Below are positions 55,896-64,000 of a DNA stretch of 64,000 nucleotides, piece by piece. This DNA is from CAIYQJ01 sp963717255 (GTDB taxonomy: Bacteria; Chloroflexota; Limnocylindria; Limnocylindrales; CSP1-4). Location of the stretch: positions 1 to 64,000 of the forward strand of contig CAVQVT010000006.1 in assembly GCA_963717255.1 (NCBI GenBank), read 5' to 3'. Each line of letters opens with the position of its first letter. The first letter of the stretch is position 1. Made by a program: the position numbers and the translations under genes. Below the pieces are notes generated by a model, which was not told where the DNA came from, did not search any database, and was given only the letters and a program-made list of their open reading frames with translations.

Positions 55896-56723
55896 ATGGA
55901 CCTCGCGTTCCAGGCGCTCGTGATCGGGATCGTCCAAGGCCTTACGGAGTTCCTGCCGATCTCGAGCTCCGGGCACCTGATCGCGGTGCCGTACCTGCTC
56001 GGGTGGTCGGACCCGTTCCTCGAATCGCTCGAGTTCACGGTGATGCTCCACCTGGGCACCCTCGCCGCGCTCGTCGTCTACTTCTGGCGCGACTGGCTCC
56101 GGCTCGTGCCCGCCGGGCTGGCGGCCGTCCGAGACCGGTCGTTCCGCGGCGATCCGGACCGGCGCCTCGCGTGGCTCATCCTTGCGTCCACGATCCCGGC
56201 CGCGGTCGCGGGTCTCCTCTTCAATGACGCCATCGAGAACCAGATCCGGCAGATCGGGATGGTCGCGGTCGCGCTCGTCGTGGGCGCCGGGATCATCTGG
56301 GTCGCCGACCGCTGGGGCTCCAAGACGCTCGGCCTCGAGAGCCTCACGTTCCCGGGGGCGCTGGGGATCGGCGCCGCCCAGGCGATCGCGCTCGTCCCCG
56401 GGGTCAGTCGATCCGGCATCAGCATCTCGGCCGGCCTCTTCCTCGGCCTCACTCGCGAGGCGGCCGCCCGCTACAGCTTCCTCATGTCGGCGCCGATCAT
56501 CGCCGGTACCGGTGCCTACGAGACGCGGAAGCTCCTGGCCGGCGAGACGGGGGTCCCGATCGAGTGGGGTCCGCTCGTGGTCGGCATGGTGGCCGCGTTC
56601 GTCACGGGCCTCGTGGCGATCGGCTTCCTCCTCCGGTGGTTGCGGACACACCGGATGACGATCTTCGTCGTCTACCGCCTCGTCCTCGCCGCGGTCATCG
56701 TCGTCGCGGCCCTCGCCCGATGA
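55896..56723 (+). CDS. uppP: Undecaprenyl-diphosphatase
   Basis: A 275-residue membrane protein. GIVQGLTEFLPISSSGHLIA (about 11-30) and LVPGVSRSGISISAGLFLGL (about 168-187) are the two conserved active-site segments (E...PISSSGH and PGxSRSGxTI) of BacA/UppP. It recycles undecaprenyl diphosphate for cell wall and glycan synthesis; family members are also linked to bacitracin resistance. About eight hydrophobic segments are visible. It starts 60 bases after hppA and follows a hairpin, so it may have its own promoter. Confidence 0.9.
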   Translation: MDLAFQALVIGIVQGLTEFLPISSSGHLIAVPYLLGWSDPFLESLEFTVMLHLGTLAALVVYFWRDWLRLVPAGLAAVRDRSFRGDPDRRLAWLILASTIPAAVAGLLFNDAIENQIRQIGMVAVALVVGAGIIWVADRWGSKTLGLESLTFPGALGIGAAQAIALVPGVSRSGISISAGLFLGLTREAAARYSFLMSAPIIAGTGAYETRKLLAGETGVPIEWGPLVVGMVAAFVTGLVAIGFLLRWLRTHRMTIFVVYRLVLAAVIVVAALAR

Positions 56724-56742
56724 GCCTCCGGAGCCCGCGCCG

Positions 56743-57207
56743 ATGGAGGTGATGAAGCGTCTCCGGCAGCGGATGATCGGCGACCTCGTCGCGCAACGAG
56801 CGGTCCGCACCCAGCAGGAGATCGCCACCGCGCTCCGCGATCGCGGCTATCGCGTGACCCAGGCGACGATCAGCCGCGACGTCGCCGAGCTGGGGCTCGT
56901 GAAGGTCGTCCGGGACGGCGTCCACGTCTACGCGCTCCCCGCGAAGCTCGCCGATGCGGACGCGACGGGCGAGGAGCGCGTCCGCTCACTCCTGCGGGAG
57001 CTGCCGGCCGAGGTGGGGGAGTCCGGCACGATGGTCATCGTCCGGACACTCCCGGGGTCCGCCCACTCGATCGCCGCGGCCGTTGACCGCGCGCGGTGGT
57101 CCGGGGTCGTCGGCAGCGTGGCGGGGGATGACACCGTCTTCATCGCGTGCCGCGACGTCGCCGCCCGTCGCCGCGTGCGTGCGCGGATCGTCCGTCTCGC
57201 CGAGTAG
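56743..57207 (+). CDS. argR: Arginine repressor ArgR
   Basis: A 154-residue regulator. The N-terminal winged helix has QQEIATALRDRGYRVTQATISRD (about 25-47), the ArgR signature with the TQATxSRD motif, and the C-terminal oligomerisation domain has MVIVRTLPGSAHSIAAAVDR and GDDTVFIACRD with arginine-binding residues. It represses arginine biosynthesis when arginine is present. No arg genes occur in this window, so its targets are elsewhere. ATG 56743 is used; ATG 56752 is a possible later start. Confidence 0.85.
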   Translation: MEVMKRLRQRMIGDLVAQRAVRTQQEIATALRDRGYRVTQATISRDVAELGLVKVVRDGVHVYALPAKLADADATGEERVRSLLRELPAEVGESGTMVIVRTLPGSAHSIAAAVDRARWSGVVGSVAGDDTVFIACRDVAARRRVRARIVRLAE

Positions 57208-57245
57208 GCGCCCGCTCCGTCCGCGCCATGCGCAGGTCTCCGTAC

Positions 57246-57275
57246 TTTGCGCCGCCGGGCGCGGCGGGCTACCAT
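57246..57275 (+). promoter_or_regulatory. Possible promoter of greA
   Basis: TTTGCG (57246-57251), 18 bases, TACCAT (57270-57275), followed by about 114 bases before the GTG at 57390. Confidence 0.35.
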
Positions 57276-57389
57276 ACGCCCGACCGGACTCCCGGGCGCC
57301 GATGACGGAGCGCCCTGGGGTTCGTTCGCTGTTACTACGGACCCCTGCACGGCCGCTGCCGGACACCAGCCGCAAGGATCGACCGAGCC

Positions 57390-57854
57390 GTGAACAACAA
57401 GCCCACGTACGTCTCCCGCGAGGGTCTCGAGAAGCTCCGCGCCGAGCTGGACGAGACGATCACCGTGAAGCGCCCCGAGGTCGCCGCCCGTATCAGCGAG
57501 GCGAAGGAGCACGGCGACCTCTCCGAGAACGCCGAGTACGAGGAGGCGAAGAACGAGCAGGCGTTCGTCGAAGGGCGGATCGCGGAGCTCGAGCACAAGA
57601 TCAAGAGCGCCGTGATCATCGACGAGGAGCGGTCGAGCGATCACGTGAGCATCGGCGCGACGGTCGAGGTCGAGTCGGAGGACGGTCCGATCACCTTCAC
57701 GATCGTCGGCTCCACCGAGGCACGCCCGGCGGACGGCCGCATCAGCAACGAGTCGCCGGTCGGGCGCGCGCTGCTCGGCAAGCAGGTCGGCGAGAAGGTC
57801 GTCGTGAAGGTCCCCGCCGGCGACGTGGTCTACACGGTGAAGTCGATCGGCTGA
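57390..57854 (+). CDS. greA: Transcription elongation factor GreA
   Basis: A 154-residue protein. The N-terminal coiled coil has KPTYVSREGLEKLRAELDET and EAKEHGDLSENAEYEEAKNE, carrying the acidic tip residues (DLSENAEY) that enter the RNA polymerase secondary channel. The C-terminal FKBP-like domain begins with VSIGATVEVESEDG and ends with GKQVGEKVVVKVPAGDVVY. GreA stimulates cleavage of backtracked RNA. The GTG at 57390 gives the family start. It precedes the class I lysS gene by 47 bases; a hairpin lies between them. Confidence 0.95.
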   Translation: MNNKPTYVSREGLEKLRAELDETITVKRPEVAARISEAKEHGDLSENAEYEEAKNEQAFVEGRIAELEHKIKSAVIIDEERSSDHVSIGATVEVESEDGPITFTIVGSTEARPADGRISNESPVGRALLGKQVGEKVVVKVPAGDVVYTVKSIG

Positions 57855-57864
57855 CGCCGCCGCA

Positions 57865-57883
57865 CCGGCTCCGGTGGAGCCGG
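57865..57883 (+). terminator. Small hairpin between greA and lysS
   Basis: CCGGCTCC (57865-57872) and GGAGCCGG (57876-57883) pair with a three-base loop. It may attenuate rather than end transcription, as the next gene begins 19 bases later. Confidence 0.4.
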
Positions 57884-57901
57884 CAGGGAGAGGACCCGCA
57901 G

Positions 57902-59551
57902 ATGTTCTGGGCCGACGAGCTGGCCGCCTCGGTCGACGGCCCGCAGGTGGTGAACGATTCGAAGACGCCGTCCGGGACGGTCCACGTCGGGAGCCTCCGC
58001 GGCCCCGTCGTCCTGGACGTCATCGTCCGGGCGCTCCGAGACCGCGGCATCGACACGACGCTCCTCTACGGCGTCGACGACCTGGACCCGATGGACGCGC
58101 AGGCGCTCCTCACCCCGGACGCGGTCGAGCGTGAGATGGGGCGCCCGCTCTCGCACGTGCCGGATACCGCGGGCGACTGCCACGTCTCGTACGCGCGCCA
58201 CTTCGCCGGGATCTTCATCGACACGTTCGCCGGGCTCGGGATCCACCCCGACCGCTACTACTGGATGAGCGACATCTACCCGACCGGCGACATGGACGGG
58301 TTCATCCGGACCGCGCTCGATCGCGCCGCGATCGTCCGCGACCTCTACCGTCGCGTCTCCAACGTGGAGCGGCCGGAGGGCTGGTTGCCCGTCCATGTCA
58401 TCTGCCCCACGTGCGGCAAGGTCGGGACGACCATCGCGCGGGACTGGGACGGCGAGACGGTCGGGTTCGCGTGCGAGCCCGAGTACGTCCCGTGGGCGCG
58501 CGGGTGCGGGGCCTCGGGTCGCATCCGGCCGTTCGGCGGGACCGCGAAGCTCCCGTGGAACCTGGAGTGGGCCGCCCAGTGGAGCCTCTTCGGCGTGACG
58601 ATCGAGCCGTGCGGCAAGGACCTCGCGACGGCCGGCGGCTCGCGCGACCGCTCGGACGCGCTCGCGCGCGAGGTCTTCGACCGGGAGCCCCCGATCAACG
58701 TCCGCTACGAGTTCCTCAACATCGGCGGTCGCAAGATGTCCACGTCCAAGGGACGCGGCGCCGCCGCCCACCGGATGGCAGAGGCCGTCCCCCCGGAGCC
58801 CCTCCGTCTGCTCTTCCTCCGGCCGCGGCCCAACCAGGCGATCGAGTTCGACCCCGAGGGGACGGACGCGATCCCGCGCCTCTTCGACGAGCTCGACAGG
58901 CTCGCGGCCGCCACCGCGGGACGGGAGGTCAAGGGCGAGCTGCCACCGGACCCGGAGCGGATCTTCGCCCTCACCGAGATCGATCCCGCGATCGACCACC
59001 TCGCGTCGGCCGCGGCCTTCCGGCCGGCCTTCGCCCATCTCGCACTCCTCGCCCAGATCCCCGGCGTGGACATCGCAGCGCGCGCAGCCGCGGAGAAGGG
59101 TGATGCGCTCACGGAGCGCGAGATGACCCTCCTCGACGAACGACTCCGGGCCGCGCGGGCCTGGCTCGACGCGTACGCCCCGGAGGACGCCAGGATCGCC
59201 GTCCGGATGGACGGGCTGCCCGAGCAGGCATCCGGCCTCACCGCCGAGCAGCGCGCCTTCTGCGCGTCCCTCGCCGACGCGGCGGCCTCGGGCGCCCCGG
59301 CCGACGGCGAGGCCTGGCAGACGCTCCTCTTCCGCATCGCCTCCGAGGCCGGGCTCGGTGCCGGGGCGGCGTTCCGGGCGGTCTATCTCGCCTTCCTCGG
59401 CAGGACCAACGGCCCGCGCGCCGGCTGGCTCCTCGCCGGTCTCGACGGCGGGTTCGTCGTCGGGCGACTGAGGTCGGCGGCGCTGTCGGGTCCGGGGACG
59501 TCCGCCGGCGCTCCCGGCACGACGCCCGCCGTCTCGGGAGAAGACTCGTGA
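57902..59551 (+). CDS. lysS: Class I lysyl-tRNA synthetase
   Basis: A 549-residue class I aminoacyl-tRNA synthetase. The HIGH-type motif is PSGTVHVGSLRG (HVGS at 28-31) and the KMSKS-type motif is GGRKMSTSKG (about 276-284). VICPTCGKVG and a later CGASGR give a zinc-like knuckle. This is the archaeal-type LysRS (LysK), unlike the class II LysRS of most bacteria. It charges tRNA-Lys with lysine. ATG 57902 gives the family N-terminus WADELAA. Its stop overlaps the GTG start of serS (GTGA), so both are translated together. Confidence 0.9.
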   Translation: MFWADELAASVDGPQVVNDSKTPSGTVHVGSLRGPVVLDVIVRALRDRGIDTTLLYGVDDLDPMDAQALLTPDAVEREMGRPLSHVPDTAGDCHVSYARHFAGIFIDTFAGLGIHPDRYYWMSDIYPTGDMDGFIRTALDRAAIVRDLYRRVSNVERPEGWLPVHVICPTCGKVGTTIARDWDGETVGFACEPEYVPWARGCGASGRIRPFGGTAKLPWNLEWAAQWSLFGVTIEPCGKDLATAGGSRDRSDALAREVFDREPPINVRYEFLNIGGRKMSTSKGRGAAAHRMAEAVPPEPLRLLFLRPRPNQAIEFDPEGTDAIPRLFDELDRLAAATAGREVKGELPPDPERIFALTEIDPAIDHLASAAAFRPAFAHLALLAQIPGVDIAARAAAEKGDALTEREMTLLDERLRAARAWLDAYAPEDARIAVRMDGLPEQASGLTAEQRAFCASLADAAASGAPADGEAWQTLLFRIASEAGLGAGAAFRAVYLAFLGRTNGPRAGWLLAGLDGGFVVGRLRSAALSGPGTSAGAPGTTPAVSGEDS

Positions 59552-61723
59552 GCGTCGGCCTCCAGCGGCTCCGCGCGGAGCCGGACGTCATCCGGAAGGG
59601 TGCGCTCGACAAGGGAGAGGACCCCGCGCTCGTGGACCTCGCGCTCGCCCTCGACGAGCGCCGCCGCGCCCTCCTGGCCGAAGGCGATGGCCTGAAGGGG
59701 GAGCGCAATGCCGCGTCGAAGCGCGTCGGCGAGGCCGTCCGCGGCGGGGCCGACCCGGCCGGCCCGGAGGTCGCCGAGCTCCGTGCCGCGTCCGTCGCCC
59801 TCGGGGAGCGGATCGCCGCCCTCGACCTGGAGATCGTCGGCGTGGAGGCCGAGCTCGAGGAGGCGATGCTCCGCATCCCCAACCCCGCCGACCCCGACGT
59901 CCCCGTCGGCACCGCGGACGACGACGTCACGGTCCGGACCTGGGGCGAGCTCCTGCCGCGCGTCGTCCCCCTCGAGGGTGAGGTCGGCGCCGACGCCGCG
60001 CCCGGCGGTGCGTCATGGGAGCGCCTGCCCCACTGGGACGTGGCCGAGCGGCTCGGCATCTTCGAGCTGGACCGTGGTGCGAAGATCGCCGGCTCCGGCT
60101 TCCCCGTCTACCGCGGGGCCGGGGCCGCGATGCAGCGCGCGCTCATCGACTTCTTCCTCCGCACCCACACGACGGAGAACGGCTTCACCGAGATCTGGCC
60201 GCCGGCCGTCGTGAACGCCGCCTCCGCGCGCGGGACGGGACAGATCCCGGACAAGGAGGACCAGATGTACGTCGTCACGCGCGACGACCTCTACCTGGTC
60301 CCGACGGCCGAGGTCCCGGTCACGAACCTCCACCGGGACGAGATCCTCGAGCCGGATTCGCTCCCGGTCAGGTACGCCGCCTACTCCCCGTGCTTCCGCC
60401 GCGAGGCCGGAGCGGCCGGCAAGGACACGCGCGGGATCCTCCGCGTCCACCAGTTCGACAAGGTCGAGATGGTCCTCTTCGAGCGGCCGGAGGACTCCGG
60501 CGAGGCGCTCGAGTGGATGGTCGGGCGGGCCGAGGACCTCCTGCGCAGGCTCGGGCTGGCGTACCGCGTGCTGCTGATGGCGACCGGCGACATGGGCTTC
60601 GTCCAGGCGAAGAAGTACGACCTCGAGGTCTGGGCTCCGGGCGTGGAGCGGTGGCTGGAGGTCAGCTCCTGCTCCAACTTCCGCGACTACCAGGCGCGCC
60701 GGATGCAGATCCGGTATCGACCCGCCCCCGGCGCCAAGCCGGAGCTGGTCCACACGCTCAACGGCTCTGGCGCTGGCTCTCGCCCGCGTCGTCGCGGCGA
60801 TCCTCGAGACGTACCAGCGCGCGGACGGCTCGGTGGAGGTCCCCGAGCTGCTCCGTCCGTTCATGGGCATCGACCGGATCCTTCCCCGCGCGCGCCTGAT
60901 GGCGGGGGACGGCGCCGCCGGATCGACCGACCCGGCGCTCCCGCGCGCCGACGCACCCGCCCCTCCACCCGCCGGCGTCGAGGCCCTGCGGCTCGTCACG
61001 CTGGCCGAACGGCCGGACCTCGTGGACGCGCTCGACCGGCACAACGGGTCACCCTGGCCCGCGTTCATGCTCCAGGACCCCGTCGTGAACGAGCTCTGGC
61101 ACCACCTGCACGAGGAGTTCGCGGGCTGGCAGCTGATCCTCCTCGACGCCGACGGGCGGATCGCCGCCGCGGCGAACAGCGCACCGTTCGCGTGGGACGG
61201 GACGTCCGCGGGGCTCCCCGATGGCTGGGACGACCAGTTCCGGCGGACGATCGGGCAGATGCGGGCCGGGGTGCCGCCGGACACGCTCGGAGCCCTCCAG
61301 ATCGTCGTGGCGGACGCGTGGCGCGGCAGCCGGCTCGCCGGCCGCATGGTCGAGGAGATGCAGGCGCGCGGCCGTGCGGCAGGCCATCGCGCGCTCGTGG
61401 CATGCGTGCGGCCGACCGACAAGCACCGGTACCCCCTCGTGCCCATCGAGCGGTACGCGCGGTGGACGCGTCCCGACGGCGAGCCGTTCGACGCGTGGAT
61501 CCGGCTCCACGTGCGGCTCGGGGGTCGGATCGACCGACCGGCGCCGCGATCGATGACGATGCGCGGCTCCGTCGCCGAGTGGGCGCAGTGGACCGGGATG
61601 GCCTTCCCCGAGAGCGGCGAGTACGTCATCCCGTTCGCGACACGCCCCGTCTCGATCGACCGCGCGGCGGACGTCGGCACGTATCTCGACGAGAACGTCT
61701 GGGTGGTCCACGACCTCGCCTGA
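59548..61723 (+). CDS. serS: Seryl-tRNA synthetase reading into a GNAT-like domain (one frameshift)
   Basis: The first 430 residues are a class II SerRS: an N-terminal coiled-coil arm (about 30-110), motif 2 region YSPCFRREAGAAGKDTRGIL and VHQFDKVEMVLFERPEDSGE, and motif 3 HTLNGSG followed, after one extra base near 60768 is removed, by LALARVVAAILETYQRADGS and ELLRPFMGIDRI. The frame then runs on without a stop through an Ala/Pro linker (about 445-470) into about 250 residues resembling a GNAT acetyltransferase fold, with TLGALQIVVADAWRGSRLAG and RMVEEMQARGRAAGHRALVA. Total repaired length 724 against about 425 usual for SerRS. Either a true fusion or a second unseen error that hides a stop and a start. 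Confidence 0.75.
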
Positions 61724-61838
61724 CCCGGACCGCGGGCGTCGCCGCGGCACCCCTTGACGACCGCCGCGGACAGGCACATGGTTGGGGCGTCCGGCGGTGG
61801 CCGGACGTGCGTCCCCCGATCGGAAGGGGCGAGATCGG

Positions 61839-62366
61839 GTGACGGGCCCGCGAGTGCTCGTCGCGTACGGGAGCCGCAACGGCTCCACCGCGGAGATCGC
61901 GCAGGCGATCGCCGCCCGTTTCCGCGCGCGCGGACTGGCGACCGACATCCTCCCCGCGGGCAGCGTCTCAGACGTCGGCCACTACGACGCCGTGGTTGTC
62001 GGCTCCTGCGTCTACATGCTCCGCTGGCACGCGGACGTCATCGCGTTCCTGCACGCGCACGAGCGCGCCCTCGCGAACCGGGACGTGTGGCTCTTCCAGA
62101 GTGGTCCGCTCGACGACCTCCCGGAGACCCGCGATCGCCCGCTCTCCGTCCCGGTCCAGGAGATCGCCGCCCGGATCGCCGTCCGCGAGCACGTGATCTT
62201 CGGCGGACGACTGGAAGACGGCGCGGCAGGCGCGCTGGAGAGCCTCTTCTCGCTCGGCGGGCTCGCGGGCGACCACCGCGAGTGGCCGCGCATCCTGGCG
62301 TGGGCGGACGGCGTCGCGGAGGAGATCGCGATGCGGCGAGGGGCAGCGGTCCTGGTCCCGGCCTGA
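61839..62366 (+). CDS. Flavodoxin-domain protein
   Basis: A 175-residue FMN-binding-type protein. VLVAYGSRNGSTAEIAQAIA (about 6-25) is the phosphate loop, SDVGHYDAVVVGSCVYMLRW the second, and DVWLFQSGPLDDLPETRDRP the third. It resembles the flavodoxin/HemG-like group (protoporphyrinogen oxidase or flavodoxin with unknown partner). GTG 61839 is chosen from the conserved start; GGAAGGGG lies 15-8 bases upstream. Function is an electron carrier or a quinone reductase-type enzyme; not decided. Confidence 0.75.
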   Translation: MTGPRVLVAYGSRNGSTAEIAQAIAARFRARGLATDILPAGSVSDVGHYDAVVVGSCVYMLRWHADVIAFLHAHERALANRDVWLFQSGPLDDLPETRDRPLSVPVQEIAARIAVREHVIFGGRLEDGAAGALESLFSLGGLAGDHREWPRILAWADGVAEEIAMRRGAAVLVPA

Positions 62367-62574
62367 CGTCCGGCGCAGCGGCCGATCCGGGTCGCGTCTC
62401 GACCGTCCGGGATCGTCGTCTGACGGCTCGATCACGGTCGCTCGGAGACCTGCGGGTCGGACGGCCGTTCCCTCGACCCCGCGCGCGCGTCGATGAACCG
62501 CAGCCAGTCGTGCAGCTCGACCGCCCTGCGGCCGCCCCAACGGACCGTCGAGCGTCGGGTATCGTCCTCGACGC

Positions 62575-62650
62575 GGGGTGATGCTGACGTCACTTCTGGC
62601 GCCACCGTGGTGGCGTCAGGTGCCATCGGATGGCATCAAGCGGCGTCATC
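62575..62650. repeat. Nested palindromes before tRNA-Ser
   Basis: Two perfect hairpins sit side by side: CGCCACC GT GGTGGCG (62600-62615) and TGCCATC G GATGGCA (62621-62635). Outside them TGACGTCA is a full palindrome, TGATGC and GCATCA can pair, and GGCGTCA is repeated directly. No gene covers the stretch. Confidence 0.55.
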
Positions 62651-62659
62651 CCCGTTCCC

Positions 62660-62746
62660 GGAGGGGTGCCGGAGTGGTTGATCGGAGCGGTCTTGAAAAC
62701 CGCAGGGCCTCGCGCCTCGTGGGTTCGAATCCCACCCCCTCCGCCA
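62660..62746 (+). tRNA. tRNA-Ser (anticodon TGA)
   Basis: A complete class II tRNA with CCA encoded. Acceptor arms GGAGGGG (62660-62666) and CCCCTCC (62736-62742) pair fully. The anticodon stem GCGGT/ACCGC frames loop CTTGAAA, so the anticodon is TGA (62694-62696), reading UCN codons. The long variable arm is present, and the T arm is GTGGG-TTCGAAT-CCCAC. It follows the nested palindromes. Confidence 0.95.
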
Positions 62747-62822
62747 GTGGTCCGCAGACGCCGCGCCTCCGGTGTCTCCGGCGAACGTCAGGGTGGCGCC
62801 CCCCCGGGAGGTCGCGTCCGCC

Positions 62823-63674
62823 GTGATCGTCGAGATCGATCACGTCCTCGTCGCGGTCGCGGATCCTGACGGTGTCGCCGCCGACCTCGCGGCGACGCTC
62901 GGCCTCCTCCCGGCGGGCGGCGGGGTCCACGAGGCGATCGGGACCCGGAACGCGCTGCTCTCCCTCGGCGGGCCGTATCTCGAGCTGATCGGCCTGACGG
63001 ACGACACGCCGGCGACGCGCGAGCGGGCGCTCCGCCATCCGATCGGGGCGGCCGTGGTCCGGGCGCTCGACGGTCTCGCGGGCGCGGGGGAGGAGGGCGC
63101 GGCGGCCTCCGCGGCCGCGGACGGCCCCGCGCCCTGTGCCTACGTGACCGTCGCTCTCCGATCGGACGACGTGGCGGGCGACGTCGTCCGGCTCGCGGCC
63201 GCAGCCGGCACCGGCGCAGGGATCGTCACGTCCGATGTGAACCGCCGTCGGCCGGACGGCAGCATCGTCCGGTGGCCTGTCGCCTTCCCGCGGCGGCTCG
63301 GGCCGGAGGATCCTCCGTTCATCATCGAGCACGCGCCGGACGAGCCGGAGCGTGCGGCTCGCGTGGCCGGGGGCGGTCCCGCGCTCCAGGCCGTCACGGT
63401 GGCCATTGCGGATCCGGCCGTCGTCGCCCGACGGTGGGCCGACGCGTGGGAGATCGCCGCGGTCGCGGCCGGTGCTTCTGCGGTCCGGGCGGCCGACGAC
63501 CCTTCGGGGCCGGCGCGCGTTCGGCTCGCCGTCGGCCCCCATCGGTTCGAACTCGTCGCCGCGGGGCGCACCTCGGCGCCAGCGGTCGTCCTGGCCACCG
63601 ACCCGACGGGCGGCGGGAGGGGCTCGGCAGCGCGCGTCGCGGAGCGCGGAGGGGTCGTCTTCACCATCGGCTGA
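62823..63674 (+). CDS. Glyoxalase-like (VOC) protein
   Basis: A 283-residue protein. VIVEIDHVLVAVADPDGVAA opens a VOC/glyoxalase-like domain (PF13468 type), with a second half from about 190, ALQAVTVAIADPAVVARRW. Metal ligands of the family would include His8 and a Glu in GPYLELIGLT (about 58). GTG 62823 is chosen over upstream starts because GGGAGG lies about 11 bases before it and the family begins right there. The reaction is unknown. It follows the tRNA gene. Confidence 0.6.
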   Translation: MIVEIDHVLVAVADPDGVAADLAATLGLLPAGGGVHEAIGTRNALLSLGGPYLELIGLTDDTPATRERALRHPIGAAVVRALDGLAGAGEEGAAASAAADGPAPCAYVTVALRSDDVAGDVVRLAAAAGTGAGIVTSDVNRRRPDGSIVRWPVAFPRRLGPEDPPFIIEHAPDEPERAARVAGGGPALQAVTVAIADPAVVARRWADAWEIAAVAAGASAVRAADDPSGPARVRLAVGPHRFELVAAGRTSAPAVVLATDPTGGGRGSAARVAERGGVVFTIG

Positions 63675-63827
63675 GCGCCTCCGCGGCCCCGGACCATGGT
63701 CCCCCGTCGCATCGGACGTCCGGGCGGTGCCGCGCGCACCCGTCGCGGGGGCACGCTCATGCGCGTGAGGGCGTTCTGTGCCACCCTTCGGGGCCGACGC
63801 TCCGCACCGAGGATCTCGCCGACCCTG
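63675..63827. other. 153-base intergenic region
   Basis: Contains a motif at 63740-63765 similar to one at 19352-19377 before the DoxX gene (about 22 of 25 bases). No gene is supported. Confidence 0.35.
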
Positions 63828-64000
63828 ATGCGAACCCGATCCCGCACCCTCTCCGCGACGGCCATCGCCGTCATCGTCGCCGCGACCGTGCTCGCCGGCC
63901 AGGCGCTCGCCCTCACGCCGTCCCAGCGTCCGCCCGCCCAGAAGGCCCAGCCGACCCGGCAGGATCCGTACGTCGCCGGCCAGCTGATCACGGTGAACAC
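63828..64000 (+). CDS. Secreted protein, N-terminal part only
   Basis: The frame is open from ATG 63828 to the end of the window. The first 30 residues are a signal peptide (MRTRSRTLSATAIAVIVAAT, ending near LALT), followed by a Pro/Gln/Lys-rich stretch. The gene is cut by the window edge, so no function can be named. Confidence 0.55.
   Translation, partial: MRTRSRTLSATAIAVIVAATVLAGQALALTPSQRPPAQKAQPTRQDPYVAGQLITVN

Noticed and set aside
54255..56828. 857-residue ORF opposite hppA and uppP
   Set aside because: It is an antisense shadow; the plus-strand genes carry all catalytic motifs.

Overview
The window is a very GC-rich (roughly 70% or more) bacterial chromosome segment with tightly packed genes, many 4-base ATGA/GTGA stop-start overlaps and few intergenic gaps. 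The gene mix fits a free-living, aerobic or facultative heterotroph: a signature K+-independent membrane pyrophosphatase, class I (archaeal-type) lysyl-tRNA synthetase, type III pantothenate kinase, Lhr-Nei repair pair, and peptide/amino-acid and polyol use. The closest guess is a high-GC Chloroflexota lineage (Limnocylindria-like), with a high-GC actinobacterial relative as the alternative; this is inference from gene content, not from a marker search. The only RNA gene seen is a tRNA-Ser(TGA). There is no CRISPR array, insertion sequence or phage block.

Layout. 1-6.8 kb: secreted and envelope proteins (an FxLYD/Ig-like secreted protein, a VanW protein, a lipoprotein), a CopG-RelE/ParE toxin-antitoxin pair, a zinc-ribbon protein and an MFS carrier; reading frames are broken repeatedly in the first 3 kb. 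6.9-14.6 kb: a nucleotidyltransferase, then a minus-strand DeoR-BtpA-metallophosphoesterase-FGGY kinase-TIM-barrel isomerase operon facing a divergent APC permease, which looks like a dedicated uptake and catabolic unit for an unknown sugar, polyol or nucleoside. 14.7-20 kb: YyaL-type thioredoxin-fold protein, a TetR regulator with a DHA2 drug exporter that share an operator, and DoxX. 20-25.8 kb: Lhr helicase and Nei glycosylase. 26-36.4 kb: sugar-type MFS, GT87 membrane glycosyltransferase, M20 peptidase with RidA, AzlCD amino acid exporter, gamma-glutamyltransferase, another MFS and DegV. 36.6-42 kb: glutamate dehydrogenase, a Tat-exported DMFase-like protein, and a BioD-like/DRTGG protein with an unknown partner.

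42-46 kb is a pantothenate-to-CoA operon on the minus strand (coaX, coaBC, panB, panC). 46.3-49.5 kb holds an unknown small protein, an M16 protease, a TPR-like protein and NDP kinase. 49.6-53.4 kb is a minus operon of signal peptidase I with two Complex I/hydrogenase-4-like membrane subunits, one of which carries a long low-complexity tail. 53.6-61.7 kb is a plus-strand housekeeping run: membrane pyrophosphatase, UppP, ArgR, GreA, class I LysRS and a SerRS that reads into a GNAT-like domain. The window closes with a flavodoxin, tRNA-Ser, a glyoxalase-like protein and the start of a secreted protein.

Two general features stand out. Many genes begin 6-9 bases after a TANNNT box, which suggests frequent leaderless transcripts, and long perfect GC hairpins without a T-tract sit at gene ends. 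About a dozen genes, including the essential serS, panC and coaX, contain single-base frame breaks that can be repaired by one indel; the density is highest in the first 3 kb. This pattern suggests sequence or assembly errors more than real gene decay.
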